Assembly (NCBI GenBank): GCA_900763705.1
Contig: CAAFLG010000022.1
Location: 13,383 to 77,382 of the forward strand
DNA from: an uncultured Oscillospiraceae bacterium
GTDB lineage: Bacteria; Bacillota; Clostridia; Oscillospirales; Oscillospiraceae
DNA: 64,000 bases
Direction: 5' to 3'
The stretch's first letter is position 1; each line of letters begins with the position of its first letter. The notes under the pieces were generated by a model, which did no database searches, had not been told where the DNA came from, and worked only from the letters and a program-made list of their open reading frames with translations. Positions 34,469 to 42,378 of the stretch are shown one piece after another. The translations under genes were made by a program, and so were the position numbers.

Positions 34469-36616
34469 ATGGATCAGAACAACCGCAACAGACAAAACCG
34501 CAACGATAAGAACCGCGGCCGCCGCGGCGGTATGTGGTCGATCGTGCTGTGGGCGCTGCTGCTCACCATCGCCGTCAACTACCTCTCCGTCGTGCTCGAT
34601 CAGGCGAGAGCCGCGGAAAGCTCCTGCGAGATCGCCTACAGCGAGCTCATCGACCTCGTCGAGGCGGGGAAGGTCAAGTCCATCGAATTCGGCGACTCGG
34701 TCTTCACCATCACGCCGGTGGAAGGCTATACCTACACCGACGCCGAGGGGAAGAGCTACAATCAGGACTACACGCTCTTCACCACCATCATCCCCGACGC
34801 GACGGAGAATCTGCTCGCGCTGTGCGATGAAAAGGGCGTGACTTACACCAAGCCCTACAAAGCGCCCATTTCGCCGGTGCTCGCCTTTATGGTGACCTAT
34901 ATCCTGCCCACGGTGCTGATGGTCGGCGCGTTCATGCTGCTGATGAACATCGTGGCGAAGAAGACCGGCGGCATGGGCGGTATCGGCGGCATCGGCAGCG
35001 TCGGCAAGGCCAACGCCAAGGTCTACATGGAAAAGTCCACGGGCGTGACGTTCGCGGACGTGGCCGGTCAGGACGAGGCGAAGGAATCGCTCGTCGAGAT
35101 CATCGACTTTTTGCACAACCCCGAAAAGTACACCGCCATCGGCGCGAAGATCCCCAAGGGCGCGCTGCTCGTCGGCTCTCCCGGTACGGGTAAGACGCTG
35201 CTTGCCAAGGCCGTGGCGGGCGAGGCAAAGGTGCCCTTCTTCTCCATCTCCGGCTCCGACTTTGTCGAAATGTTCGTCGGCGTGGGCGCGAGCCGCGTGC
35301 GCGACCTCTTCGCCGAGGCCGCGAAGGTCGCGCCCTGCATCATCTTCATCGACGAGATCGATACCATCGGCAAGTCCCGCGACGGCGGGCGCTACGGCGG
35401 CGGCAACGACGAGCGCGAGCAGACGCTCAACCAGCTGCTCGCCGAAATGGACGGCTTTGACCCGAGCAAGGGCGTCATCGTGCTTGCCGCGACGAACCGC
35501 CCGGAGGTGCTCGACAAGGCGCTGCTGCGCCCCGGCCGCTTCGACCGCCGCATCACCGTCGACCGCCCGAACCTCGCCGGCCGCCTTGCGACCCTTCAGG
35601 TCCACACGCGCGGCATCAAGCTCGCCGAGGACGTAGACCTCAAGAAGGTCGCGCTCGCGACCGCGGGCTGCGTGGGCGCGGATCTTGCAAACCTTGCCAA
35701 CGAAGCGGCGCTGCGCGCCGTGCGCAAGGGACGCAAGCTCGTCACGCAGGAGGATATGCTCGCGGCGTTCGAGTTCGTCATCGCGGGCAGCGAGAAGAAG
35801 AACAGCGTCCTCACCGAGTTTGAAAAGAAGCTCGTCGCCTATCACGAGGTCGGCCACGCGATGGTCGCCTATAAGCAGAAAAACGCCGAGCCCGTGCAGA
35901 AGATCACGATCGTGCCGCACACCGAGGGAAGCCTTGGTTACACGCTGCTCATGCCCGAGGAGGACAAGACGAACCTGCGCACGCGCGATGAGCTGATGGC
36001 GAAGATCGCCGTCTCCATGGGCGGCCGCGCGGCCGAAGAGGTCGTGATGAACACGATGACCAACGGCGCCTCGCAGGATATTCAGGAGGCCACGGGCATC
36101 GCGCGCAGCATGGTCGCAATGTACGGCATGAGCGATGAGATCGGCATGGTCGCGCTCGGTTCTGTGCGCAACCAGTACCTCGACGGCGGCTACGGCCTCG
36201 ACTGCGCGCAGGATACCGCTGCCATCATGGACCGCGAGGTGAAGAACATCCTCGACAAGTGCTACGCGGCCGCCGTGCAGGTCATCCGCGACAACCGCGA
36301 GGATATGGATAAGGTCGTTGCCTACCTCCTTGAGAAGGAAACGATCACCGGCGGCGAGATGGTCGCCATCCTCGAAGGCCGCGATCCCGCGACCGTGGAG
36401 GAGGCCTACGCTTCCACCCGCGCGGAAAACGAGGGCTTCCGCCCCTCCCAGCCGAGCGTGATCGAAGCGCCCGCCAAGCACATCTCGATGACGAGCGAAA
36501 AGATCGAGATGCCGCCGCACGAGGGCGATGCGCCCGATGCTTCGCAGGACGAACCGAACGCGGAAACGCCCTCGGATGAGCCGAAGGACGAGCCCTCCGG
36601 CGAGGAGAGCAAGTAA
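34469..36616 (+). CDS. ftsH: ATP-dependent zinc metalloprotease FtsH
   Basis: This 715-residue membrane AAA+ protease has two helices (residues about 22-43 and 136-162) flanking an extracytoplasmic domain. The AAA module has Walker A GSPGTGKT, Walker B IIFIDEID, and the second region of homology ending RPGRFDRRI; the pore loop is ISGSDFVEMFVGVGASRVRDLF. The protease site is HEVGH (HExxH). The C-terminal tail is Glu/Pro-rich. It degrades misfolded membrane proteins and regulators. GACAGGAGG precedes the ATG. Confidence 0.96.
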   Translation: MDQNNRNRQNRNDKNRGRRGGMWSIVLWALLLTIAVNYLSVVLDQARAAESSCEIAYSELIDLVEAGKVKSIEFGDSVFTITPVEGYTYTDAEGKSYNQDYTLFTTIIPDATENLLALCDEKGVTYTKPYKAPISPVLAFMVTYILPTVLMVGAFMLLMNIVAKKTGGMGGIGGIGSVGKANAKVYMEKSTGVTFADVAGQDEAKESLVEIIDFLHNPEKYTAIGAKIPKGALLVGSPGTGKTLLAKAVAGEAKVPFFSISGSDFVEMFVGVGASRVRDLFAEAAKVAPCIIFIDEIDTIGKSRDGGRYGGGNDEREQTLNQLLAEMDGFDPSKGVIVLAATNRPEVLDKALLRPGRFDRRITVDRPNLAGRLATLQVHTRGIKLAEDVDLKKVALATAGCVGADLANLANEAALRAVRKGRKLVTQEDMLAAFEFVIAGSEKKNSVLTEFEKKLVAYHEVGHAMVAYKQKNAEPVQKITIVPHTEGSLGYTLLMPEEDKTNLRTRDELMAKIAVSMGGRAAEEVVMNTMTNGASQDIQEATGIARSMVAMYGMSDEIGMVALGSVRNQYLDGGYGLDCAQDTAAIMDREVKNILDKCYAAAVQVIRDNREDMDKVVAYLLEKETITGGEMVAILEGRDPATVEEAYASTRAENEGFRPSQPSVIEAPAKHISMTSEKIEMPPHEGDAPDASQDEPNAETPSDEPKDEPSGEESK

Positions 36617-36620
36617 CGCA

Positions 36621-36654
36621 AAAAAATCCCTGCTGTTTACAGCAGGGATTTTTT
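36621..36654. terminator. Bidirectional terminator between ftsH and rlmI
   Basis: A 16-bp stem (36621-36636 with 36639-36654) with A- and T-rich ends. Confidence 0.85.
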
Positions 36655-36662
36655 GTATCTTT

Positions 36663-37898
36663 TTATACCACCTGGAATAAATAGAACTTGAGGTAATCCG
36701 TCTCCGGCACGTTCCAGAGGATGGGGTGGTCGCTTGCCTGTGCGCGCACTTCGATCTGCCGCAGCTCGACGCCCGCGTCCGCGGCGGCGGAGCGCAGCAT
36801 CCGCTCAAAGCGCTCGGCGGGCATGAAGTGGCTGCACGAGGCGGTGGCAAGATAGCCGCCGCGCGGCAGAAGGCGCATCGCGCGCAGGTTGATTTCCTTG
36901 TAGCCCTTTTCGGCATTGTTCGCCGTGCGGCGCGACTTGGTGAAGGCCGGCGGGTCAAGGATGATGAAGTCATAGGGCTTTTCGTGCGCGGCTTCAAGCT
37001 GCGGGAGCAGGTCGAAGACGTCGGCGGCGAGGAAGTCCATCCTGTCCGTAAGGCCGTTGCGCGCTGCGTTCGCGCGCGCCATTTCGACCGCGCTCTCGGA
37101 TACGTCCACCGCCGTCACGTGCTCCGCCCCGCCCTTGGCGGCGTTGAGCGCAAAGGAGCCCGTGTGCGTGAAGCAGTCGAGCACGCGCTTTCCGCGCGCG
37201 AGGCGCGCCACGGCGAGGCGGTTGAACTTCTGGTCGAGGAAAAAGCCCGTCTTCTGCCCGTTTTCCACGTCCACGCGGTAGAAAACGCCGTTTTCGCAGA
37301 TCTCGGTGATGGGGCTTGCGGGTGTTTCCTTCCCCGGAAGGGCAAACCAGCCCTTGTTCTGCGAAAGGCCCTCCTTTTCGCGCAGCAGCACGTCGTTGCG
37401 CTCGAAAAGGCCGTCGATCTTCTCGCCGTCCTCCTCCAGAACCTCGACGATGAGCGGGAAGAGCATGCCCTTGATCTTCTCCATGCCGAGCGAGAGCGTC
37501 TGCGTGACGAGCAGGTTTTCAAAGCGGTCGACCGTCAGGCCGGGGAAAGCGTCCGCCTCGCCGAAGATGAGGCGGCAGCAGCCGGTCTGTCCGTCCATCA
37601 CCGCCTTGCGGTAGTCCCAGGCGTAGCGCACGCGCCGCCGCCAGAAGCTTTCATCAAAGCGGTCGTTCGCGTTGCGCGAGACGATGCGCACGCGCAGACG
37701 GCTGAGACGGCTCAAAAAGCCCGTGCCGAGGTACTTCCCTTTTTCCGACACCACGTCCACAAGCGCGCCGTTCTCGCACTCGCCCTCCCCAGGCTCGCGG
37801 GCAACGTCGGAGTCGTAGACCCAGGGGTGGCCGCTCTCGAGCCAGCGCGTGCCTTTGGCGGTAACGGTGACGGTCGGATATTCGCGTGCAGCTTTCAT
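36663..37898 (-). CDS. rlmI: 23S rRNA (cytosine-C5)-methyltransferase RlmI-like
   Basis: This 411-residue SAM enzyme has an N-terminal PUA-like domain (TRWLESGHPWVYDSDV, typical of the family), a central EEHVD-like domain (NGVFYRVDVENGQKTGFFLDQ) and a Rossmann domain with VLDCFTHTGSFAL and the catalytic-site block FIILDPPAFTKSR, then ASCSHFM. It should methylate C1962 in E. coli numbering or an equivalent base. It converges with ftsH. Confidence 0.9.
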   Translation of the reverse strand: MKAAREYPTVTVTAKGTRWLESGHPWVYDSDVAREPGEGECENGALVDVVSEKGKYLGTGFLSRLSRLRVRIVSRNANDRFDESFWRRRVRYAWDYRKAVMDGQTGCCRLIFGEADAFPGLTVDRFENLLVTQTLSLGMEKIKGMLFPLIVEVLEEDGEKIDGLFERNDVLLREKEGLSQNKGWFALPGKETPASPITEICENGVFYRVDVENGQKTGFFLDQKFNRLAVARLARGKRVLDCFTHTGSFALNAAKGGAEHVTAVDVSESAVEMARANAARNGLTDRMDFLAADVFDLLPQLEAAHEKPYDFIILDPPAFTKSRRTANNAEKGYKEINLRAMRLLPRGGYLATASCSHFMPAERFERMLRSAAADAGVELRQIEVRAQASDHPILWNVPETDYLKFYLFQVV

Positions 37899-37962
37899 AG
37901 ATCAAATTTCCTTTTTCCAATCAGTTTTTCCCATCATACCACGCGCGCGGGCGCGGCACAAC

Positions 37963-38388
37963 TCATTTGTTGAGAAAATAGAGCCCCACGATGCAGCAGG
38001 CAAGGCCGATGAGCTTGCTGGGCGTGATGGCCTCGTGGAACAGCAAAAAGCCGAGAACCAGCAGCAGCACGGCAACACAGGAAGCCTGTACGACCGGAAG
38101 CGTATTGACAGACCACCCCGCACGGTAAGCGTAGACATTGCCCGCCTCCATAGCCACGACGATAAAGCCCAGCACGTAGGGCGTCCAGTTCAGGCCCTTC
38201 CATTCCTGTACAAGGCCCGCACTTCCACGATTGAGCAGAAAGTACAGCGTGGCAGAGAAAACGGTGCCGATGAAATAGGTGATCGTCAGCGCGGCGAAGG
38301 GGTCGGCTTTTGCGGGAAGGGATTTCGCGCAGATATGGTAGATGCTGTTGGATACGACGATGAGTACGAGCGGCCAGATGTAAGACAT
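37963..38388 (-). CDS. Small DMT (EamA-type) transporter
   Basis: This 141-residue protein has four or five hydrophobic helices and one EamA half-domain (SVNTLPVVQASCVAVLLLVLGFLLFHEAITPSKLIGLACCIVGLYFL). Single-repeat members work as dimers, like small multidrug-resistance proteins, exporting cations or metabolites. GGGAGG precedes the ATG. The leader carries two small hairpins, the second an intrinsic terminator (38424-38472), which points to ligand-controlled expression. Confidence 0.85.
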   Translation of the reverse strand: MSYIWPLVLIVVSNSIYHICAKSLPAKADPFAALTITYFIGTVFSATLYFLLNRGSAGLVQEWKGLNWTPYVLGFIVVAMEAGNVYAYRAGWSVNTLPVVQASCVAVLLLVLGFLLFHEAITPSKLIGLACCIVGLYFLNK

Positions 38389-38423
38389 GGCAGATTTCCT
38401 CCCACAGAAAAATCAACAGATGC

Positions 38424-38472
38424 AAAAACGGCAGCCAGACTTTCGCCTGGCTGCCGGGTAGGTACGCACCCG
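38424..38472 (-). promoter_or_regulatory. Attenuator/riboswitch-like leader of the DMT transporter (guanidine-IV-like layout)
   Basis: On the minus strand, just after the start point, CGGGT/ACCCG forms a hairpin with loop GCGTACCT (38455-38472). It overlaps by 2 bases the 10-bp stem CGGCAGCCAG/CTGGCTGCCG (38429-38456), which reads into TTTTT. A small hairpin followed at once by a terminator stem in a transporter leader is the layout of the guanidine-IV (mepA) class, but I cannot confirm its consensus bases from memory. Confidence 0.4.
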
Positions 38473-38488
38473 TTATGAAGATGGCAAG

Positions 38489-38517
38489 AGCATATCATCT
38501 GCACCGCGCCGTGTCAA
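38489..38517 (-). promoter_or_regulatory. Promoter of DMT transporter
   Basis: Minus strand TTGACA (38512-38517), 17-bp spacer, TATGCT (38489-38494). Confidence 0.8.
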
Positions 38518-38672
38518 GGAAAATCCCGACGCGGCGATTCCGACAAAATTGGCGGGATCGGTTCATGCAACCTGACGCTTGTTTTTTGCCCTTGCGCGTG
38601 CTACCATGCAAGTATAAAAAACCAAAAGCTGCCGCAGTGTTCTGCGGCCCGACCAATTATGGAGGGTCTATC

Positions 38673-39149
38673 ATGAGCTATCCCAAGACCGGCGAAGAAG
38701 TTTACGTCAGCCTGAATCTTTCCAACACCATGCTCACCGGCCTCGGCAAGGGCACGATCACCCGCGAGGATGTTTCGGTGGACTACCTGAAGAAGCTCTT
38801 TGAAAAGCACGGTGTCATCGTCTCGGCCAAGCCCGAGTACCGCAACATCATGGAGCGCGTGAACAAGACCTACGACTTGGGGCTCGAGATCCCCGAAAAG
38901 CTTCGCCTTTTCCAGCTTTCCGAGCAGCACCGCCGCCTTGTGGTCGTGAACATCTCCGGCCTCCAGCGCAAGAACGGCTCGCTGCTGCCGTCCTACACGG
39001 AGGAAGAGCTTGACGAGGCCACGTTCACGTTCGTGAAGTACTATGTGCAGGGCGAGCACTACGATGAGCTTGTCGAAGAGAACAAGAAGCTGCGCTTTGA
39101 GCTCGAGCAGGAGATCTCGTGGCGCAACCGCACCGATTCGGAAAACTGA
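38673..39149 (+). CDS. Conserved-looking hypothetical protein, 158 residues
   Basis: No family is recognised. The ATG at 38673 has GGAGGG 8 bases upstream; the longer open frame to 38475 runs through the promoter region of the divergent transporter. The protein is soluble, charged and balanced, with a predicted helix-rich start (EDVSVDYLKKLFEKHG), a middle strand LVVVNISGLQRK and a C-terminal coiled-coil helix (YDELVEENKKLRFELEQEI). That mix resembles a small scaffold or regulator, but no function can be assigned. Confidence 0.75.
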   Translation: MSYPKTGEEVYVSLNLSNTMLTGLGKGTITREDVSVDYLKKLFEKHGVIVSAKPEYRNIMERVNKTYDLGLEIPEKLRLFQLSEQHRRLVVVNISGLQRKNGSLLPSYTEEELDEATFTFVKYYVQGEHYDELVEENKKLRFELEQEISWRNRTDSEN

Positions 39150-39166
39150 GCCTGCGGGCAAAAACA

Positions 39167-39207
39167 TAAAAAAACGGAGGACCCTTCCTCGGAAGGACCC
39201 TCCGTTC
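39167..39207 (-). terminator. Terminator of MATE gene
   Basis: ACGGAGG (39174-39180) pairs with CCTCCGT (39199-39205), extended by an inner CCTTCC/GGAAGG helix. The long T-run (TTTTTTTT) is on the minus strand, so it serves the MATE gene. Confidence 0.75.
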
Positions 39208-39243
39208 TGATATTCTGAAACTGCGCAGGTCAGCCGCGGCGCG

Positions 39244-40599
39244 TTATTTTCCCGTCAGCGCGGCGCGGTAGGCGCGCTTGAGGAACCATGCGTTGAGCAG
39301 CACGGCGGCAAGCTCCGCAATGGGGAACGACAGCCACACCAGCGAAAGCTGCCCGCTGAGAGAGAGCAGGTACGCTGCCGGCAGCAGCACGACGATCTGG
39401 CGGCAGACGGAGCTTTCGAGCGCGTAGATGGGCTTGCCGAGGGCCTGACAGGCGCTCGCGGCGATGATGCTGAAGCCCGCGAGCGGGAAATGCAGCCCGA
39501 TGATGCGCAGCGCGGTCTTGCCGATGGCAAGTCCCTCAGCCGTGGGAGAGAAGAGGCCGAGCAGCGTGCCGGGGATGAGCTCGAGGAGCGCGCAGCCCAC
39601 GCACATGATGGCAATGGCCGTGACGGCCGTGAGGCGCACAGTCTTGCGCACGCGGTCGAACTTTCCCGCGCCGTAGTTGTAGGACACGATGGGGATCATC
39701 GCGTTGTTGAGGCCGAAGCAGGGCATGAAGATGAAGCTTTGCAGCTTGAAATACGCGCCGAAGACCGCGGTCGCCGCTTCGGTGAAGGAGATGAGGATCT
39801 TATTCATGCCGAACATCATCACCGAGCCGATGGACTGCATGATGATCGCGGGGATGCCGATGGCGTAAATGTCGGAAACGGTGGCGCGATGGGGGCGGAT
39901 GCCCGAAAGACGCAGTTGGACCTCGACATTCTTCGTGTGGTTGAGCACAAGGCCGAGCGTCGCGCCGAGAAACTGGCCCGTGATCGTGGCGAGGGCCGCG
40001 CCCGCGACCTCAAGGCGCGGGAAGCCGAGAAGGCCGAAGATCAGGATGGGGTCGAGCACGATGTTGCACACCGCGCCCGCAATCTGCGAGATCATCGAAA
40101 GATTCGTACGGCCCGTGCCCTGCAGGAGGCGCTCGGCGTAGACCTGCACGAAGATGCCGAGCGAGCAGCCGATGCAGATGCGGACATAGTCCTGTCCGTA
40201 GGCGATGATCTGCGCGTTTTCCGTTTGCAGGCGGAAATAGGGCGTGGCCATCGTGAAGCCGAAGAGCATGAAGACGGCGGCGGTGCAGAGCGTGAGGAAA
40301 AGTCCCGTGCCTGCCGCGCGGTTCACGGCCGTCTGGTTCTTCTCGCCCAGCGAGCGCGCGAGCAGCGCGTTCATGCCCACGCCCGTGCCCACGGAAAAGG
40401 CGATGCACAGCATTTGCAGCGGGAAGGCGAGCGAGACGGCGTTCATCGCGTCCTGACTGAGGCGCGCGACAAAGACGCTGTCGACAATGTTGTAGAGCGC
40501 CTGAAAGAGCATCGACACCATCACAGGCCCCGCCATGTTGGCAAGGAGCTTGCCGATGGGCATCGTGCCCATTTTGTTTTCTCTGGTATTTTCTTCCAT
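39244..40599 (-). CDS. MATE-family efflux transporter (first of two)
   Basis: This 451-residue membrane protein has about 12 helices in two MATE repeats. Family features are the start PIGKLLANMAGPVMVSMLFQALYNIVDSVFV, and the paired segment PAIIMQSIGSVMMFGMNKIL. It exports drugs or metabolites using Na+ or H+. The ATG at 40599 follows GGGAGG; the open frame extends upstream without a site. It is related to but clearly different from the MATE gene at 57764. Confidence 0.92.
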   Translation of the reverse strand: MEENTRENKMGTMPIGKLLANMAGPVMVSMLFQALYNIVDSVFVARLSQDAMNAVSLAFPLQMLCIAFSVGTGVGMNALLARSLGEKNQTAVNRAAGTGLFLTLCTAAVFMLFGFTMATPYFRLQTENAQIIAYGQDYVRICIGCSLGIFVQVYAERLLQGTGRTNLSMISQIAGAVCNIVLDPILIFGLLGFPRLEVAGAALATITGQFLGATLGLVLNHTKNVEVQLRLSGIRPHRATVSDIYAIGIPAIIMQSIGSVMMFGMNKILISFTEAATAVFGAYFKLQSFIFMPCFGLNNAMIPIVSYNYGAGKFDRVRKTVRLTAVTAIAIMCVGCALLELIPGTLLGLFSPTAEGLAIGKTALRIIGLHFPLAGFSIIAASACQALGKPIYALESSVCRQIVVLLPAAYLLSLSGQLSLVWLSFPIAELAAVLLNAWFLKRAYRAALTGK

Positions 40600-40638
40600 G
40601 TTTCCTCCCTGCTTAACTTTTTCGTTCCGACATATAAA

Positions 40639-40794
40639 ATTCCGGCGCCGCAGCGCCGGAATCAAAGTTTGATCATTTTTTGTCGCGACCTGTGCGTGAC
40701 AAAAAATACTTTACAGAGTGCAAGTGTGCGAGCAAAGCGAGTGCGCGCAGCACTCTGCAAGCCCCTCTCAAAAATGTGCTTCGCACATTTTTGA
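40639..40794 (+). ncRNA. Dispersed structured element, copy B (four-hairpin candidate RNA)
   Basis: Hairpin 1 (40639-40648/40653-40662, loop CGCA); connector AAAGTTTGATCA; hairpin 2 (40676-40684/40698-40706) with 13-nt loop GCGACCTGTGCGT; P3 (CAGAGTGC 40714-40721 with GCACTCTG 40750-40757) enclosing AAGTGTG...TGCGCGC, which pairs using several G-U pairs; CCCCTCTCA; hairpin 4 (40768-40779/40783-40794). It lacks the GCCTCGCAGAG box of copies A and C. Its last base lies 1 base from the stop codon of the convergent prfB. Confidence 0.7.
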
Positions 40795-40795
40795 A

Positions 40796-41920
40796 TTATT
40801 TCTTTAATTCTCCGTTCGCGGCCTTGGTGAGATACGCGTTGATGAAGCCGTCGAGGTCGCCGTCCATGACGGACTGGATGTTGCCGGTCTCGTAGTCGGT
40901 GCGCGTATCCTTGACAAGCTGGTAGGGCATGAAAACGTAGGAGCGGATCTGGCTGCCCCATTCGATCTTGAGCTGCACGCCCTTGATGTCGGAGATCTTC
41001 TCCGCGTGCTGCTGGATCTTGAGCTCCATGAGCTTGGATTTGAGCATCTGCATGGCGTAGTCGCGGTTCTGGAACTGCGAGCGCTGCGTCTGGCAGGCGG
41101 TGACGATGCCCGTGGGCTTGTGGATCAGTCGAACGGCAGAGCTCGTCTTGTTGACGTGCTGGCCGCCTGCGCCGGACGCGCGGTAGACCTGCATTTCAAT
41201 ATCCTCGGGACGAATTTCGACCTCGATATCGTCGGGCAGCTCAGGCATGACCTCGAGGGCTGCAAAGCTCGTCTGGCGGCGGGCGTTCGCGTCGAACGGG
41301 GAAACGCGCACCAAGCGGTGCACGCCGTTTTCGCCCTTCAGGTAGCCGTAGGCGTTCTCACCCTTGACCATGACCGTCGCGCTCTTGAGACCGGCCTCGT
41401 CGCCGTCGAGATAGTCGAGCATCTCGAATTCAAAGCCGTGCTTGTTCGCCCACTGCATATACATGCGGTAGAGCATCTGCGCCCAGTCCTGCGCCTCGGT
41501 GCCGCCCGCGCCGGCGTGGAAGGTCAGAATCGCGTTGCAGTTGTCGTATTCGCCGGAAAGGAGCGTCGTGAGTCGCGCCTGCTCCACATCGGCTTCGAGC
41601 TTTTTGTAGCCCTCCTCGAGCTCCGGCAGCAGGCTTGCGTCGTCCATCTCGCTGCCCATGTCGATCAGCGCGAGCAGATCGTCGCGCGTTGCGACAAGCT
41701 TTTCGTAGCGGTGAATTTTATTTTGGAGCTGCTTCGAGCGCATCTGATTCTTCTGCGAGCGCTCCAGATCGTTCCAGAAGCCGTCCTCGTGCGCTTCAAG
41801 CTCGAGGCGCTTGAGCTCCATGCGGGCGGGTTCGATCTCGAGAGCCTTGCACAGGTTTTCCAGCGTTTCGTCCATCGCAAGCAGTTTCTGCTTATAAGAA
41901 TCGTATTCGATCACAGCCAT
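40796..41920 (-). CDS. prfB: Peptide chain release factor 2
   Basis: This 374-residue release factor recognises UGA/UAA stop codons through SPF (VSPFDANARR) and hydrolyses peptidyl-tRNA with the GGQ motif (GAGGQHVNKTSSAVR). The N-terminal coiled-coil domain is complete in one frame, so the programmed +1 frameshift seen in many bacteria is absent here. GGAGAAAACGCC precedes the ATG. It has its own promoter and ends against structured element B. Confidence 0.95.
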   Translation of the reverse strand: MAVIEYDSYKQKLLAMDETLENLCKALEIEPARMELKRLELEAHEDGFWNDLERSQKNQMRSKQLQNKIHRYEKLVATRDDLLALIDMGSEMDDASLLPELEEGYKKLEADVEQARLTTLLSGEYDNCNAILTFHAGAGGTEAQDWAQMLYRMYMQWANKHGFEFEMLDYLDGDEAGLKSATVMVKGENAYGYLKGENGVHRLVRVSPFDANARRQTSFAALEVMPELPDDIEVEIRPEDIEMQVYRASGAGGQHVNKTSSAVRLIHKPTGIVTACQTQRSQFQNRDYAMQMLKSKLMELKIQQHAEKISDIKGVQLKIEWGSQIRSYVFMPYQLVKDTRTDYETGNIQSVMDGDLDGFINAYLTKAANGELKK

Positions 41921-41959
41921 GGCGTTTTCTCCTTGTTTTCATTCTACATTAGCCGAAAA

Positions 41960-41988
41960 AGTATATCATAGTCGCCGCACAAAGGCAA
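41960..41988 (-). promoter_or_regulatory. Promoter of prfB
   Basis: Minus strand TTGCCT (41983-41988), 17-bp spacer, TATACT (41960-41965). Confidence 0.7.
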
Positions 41989-42052
41989 GAAAAAATCCGT
42001 CCTTTTGGGCAAAAAAGTCCCACGGCGTGCTGCTTTTCACATTTTTTGGCTC

Positions 42053-42082
42053 AAAAAACAAAAAAGCCACGCTTTCGCGTGG
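42053..42082 (-). terminator. Terminator of the 25-codon gene
   Basis: Minus strand CCACGC/GCGTGG stem (42067-42072 and 42077-42082) with a GAAA loop, followed by GGCTTTTTTGTTTTTT. Confidence 0.8.
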
Positions 42083-42097
42083 TCGTACAAATGGATC

Positions 42098-42175
42098 TCA
42101 GCGCTCTCTGACGATCTGCTTGGTGCTGCCGAATATCATGTCGTCAACATCCTGCTTGATGAACTTGTCGAACAT
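42098..42175 (-). CDS. Small protein of 25 residues in its own transcription unit
   Basis: An ATG-to-TGA frame encodes a 25-residue soluble peptide beginning MFDKFIKQDVDDMIF and ending IVRER; it is likely one amphipathic helix. AAAGGAG lies 13 bases upstream of the ATG, a little far; an in-frame GTG is too near the site. A good promoter (42217-42245) and terminator (42053-42082) bracket it exactly, so it is a complete small unit between prfB and the ABC transporter. No family is recognised. A regulatory RNA with a chance frame is the alternative. Confidence 0.55.
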   Translation of the reverse strand: MFDKFIKQDVDDMIFGSTKQIVRER

Positions 42176-42216
42176 ATTGTGTTTCACGCTCCTTTCTCTC
42201 TTCAATTTCAGTTTGT

Positions 42217-42245
42217 ATGATAGACGCGGAAAATGAAAATTTCAA
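42217..42245 (-). promoter_or_regulatory. Promoter of the 25-codon gene
   Basis: Minus strand TTGAAA (42240-42245), 17-bp spacer, TATCAT (42217-42222). Confidence 0.7.
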
Positions 42246-42289
42246 TCGTCAGCTTTCATGGTTTTGACCAAAAAATTAACAGTTCTTTC

Positions 42290-42317
42290 ATGCAAGATGC
42301 CAAGTAAGTACTTGCAT
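42290..42317. promoter_or_regulatory. Candidate operator upstream of ABC transporter
   Basis: An outer inverted repeat ATGCAAG (42290-42296)/CTTGCAT (42311-42317) encloses an inner one, CAAGTA-AG-TACTTG (42301-42314). Both overlap the -35 box of the ABC promoter, suggesting a repressor site. No regulator gene is adjacent. Confidence 0.5.
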
Positions 42318-42340
42318 TTTCGCGAGCGACACTTTATAAT
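42312..42340 (+). promoter_or_regulatory. Promoter of ABC transporter operon
   Basis: TTGCAT (42312-42317), 17-bp spacer, TATAAT (42335-42340). Confidence 0.75.
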
Positions 42341-42378
42341 AAGCTACAAGTTAATTTTTGGAACGGAGGACGCGCGCA

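Noticed and set aside
34442..36997. An 851-codon frame opposite ftsH, and similar long frames opposite the EF-G paralogue (29161-31179) and miaB (15058-17019)
   Set aside because: The sense genes are unmistakable; the antisense products are rich in Arg, His, Leu and Val as expected from reverse-complemented GC-rich codons.
41919..42236. A 105-codon plus-strand frame in the prfB-ABC intergenic region
   Set aside because: It runs across the prfB promoter, a terminator and the 25-codon gene on the other strand, and has no ribosome binding site.
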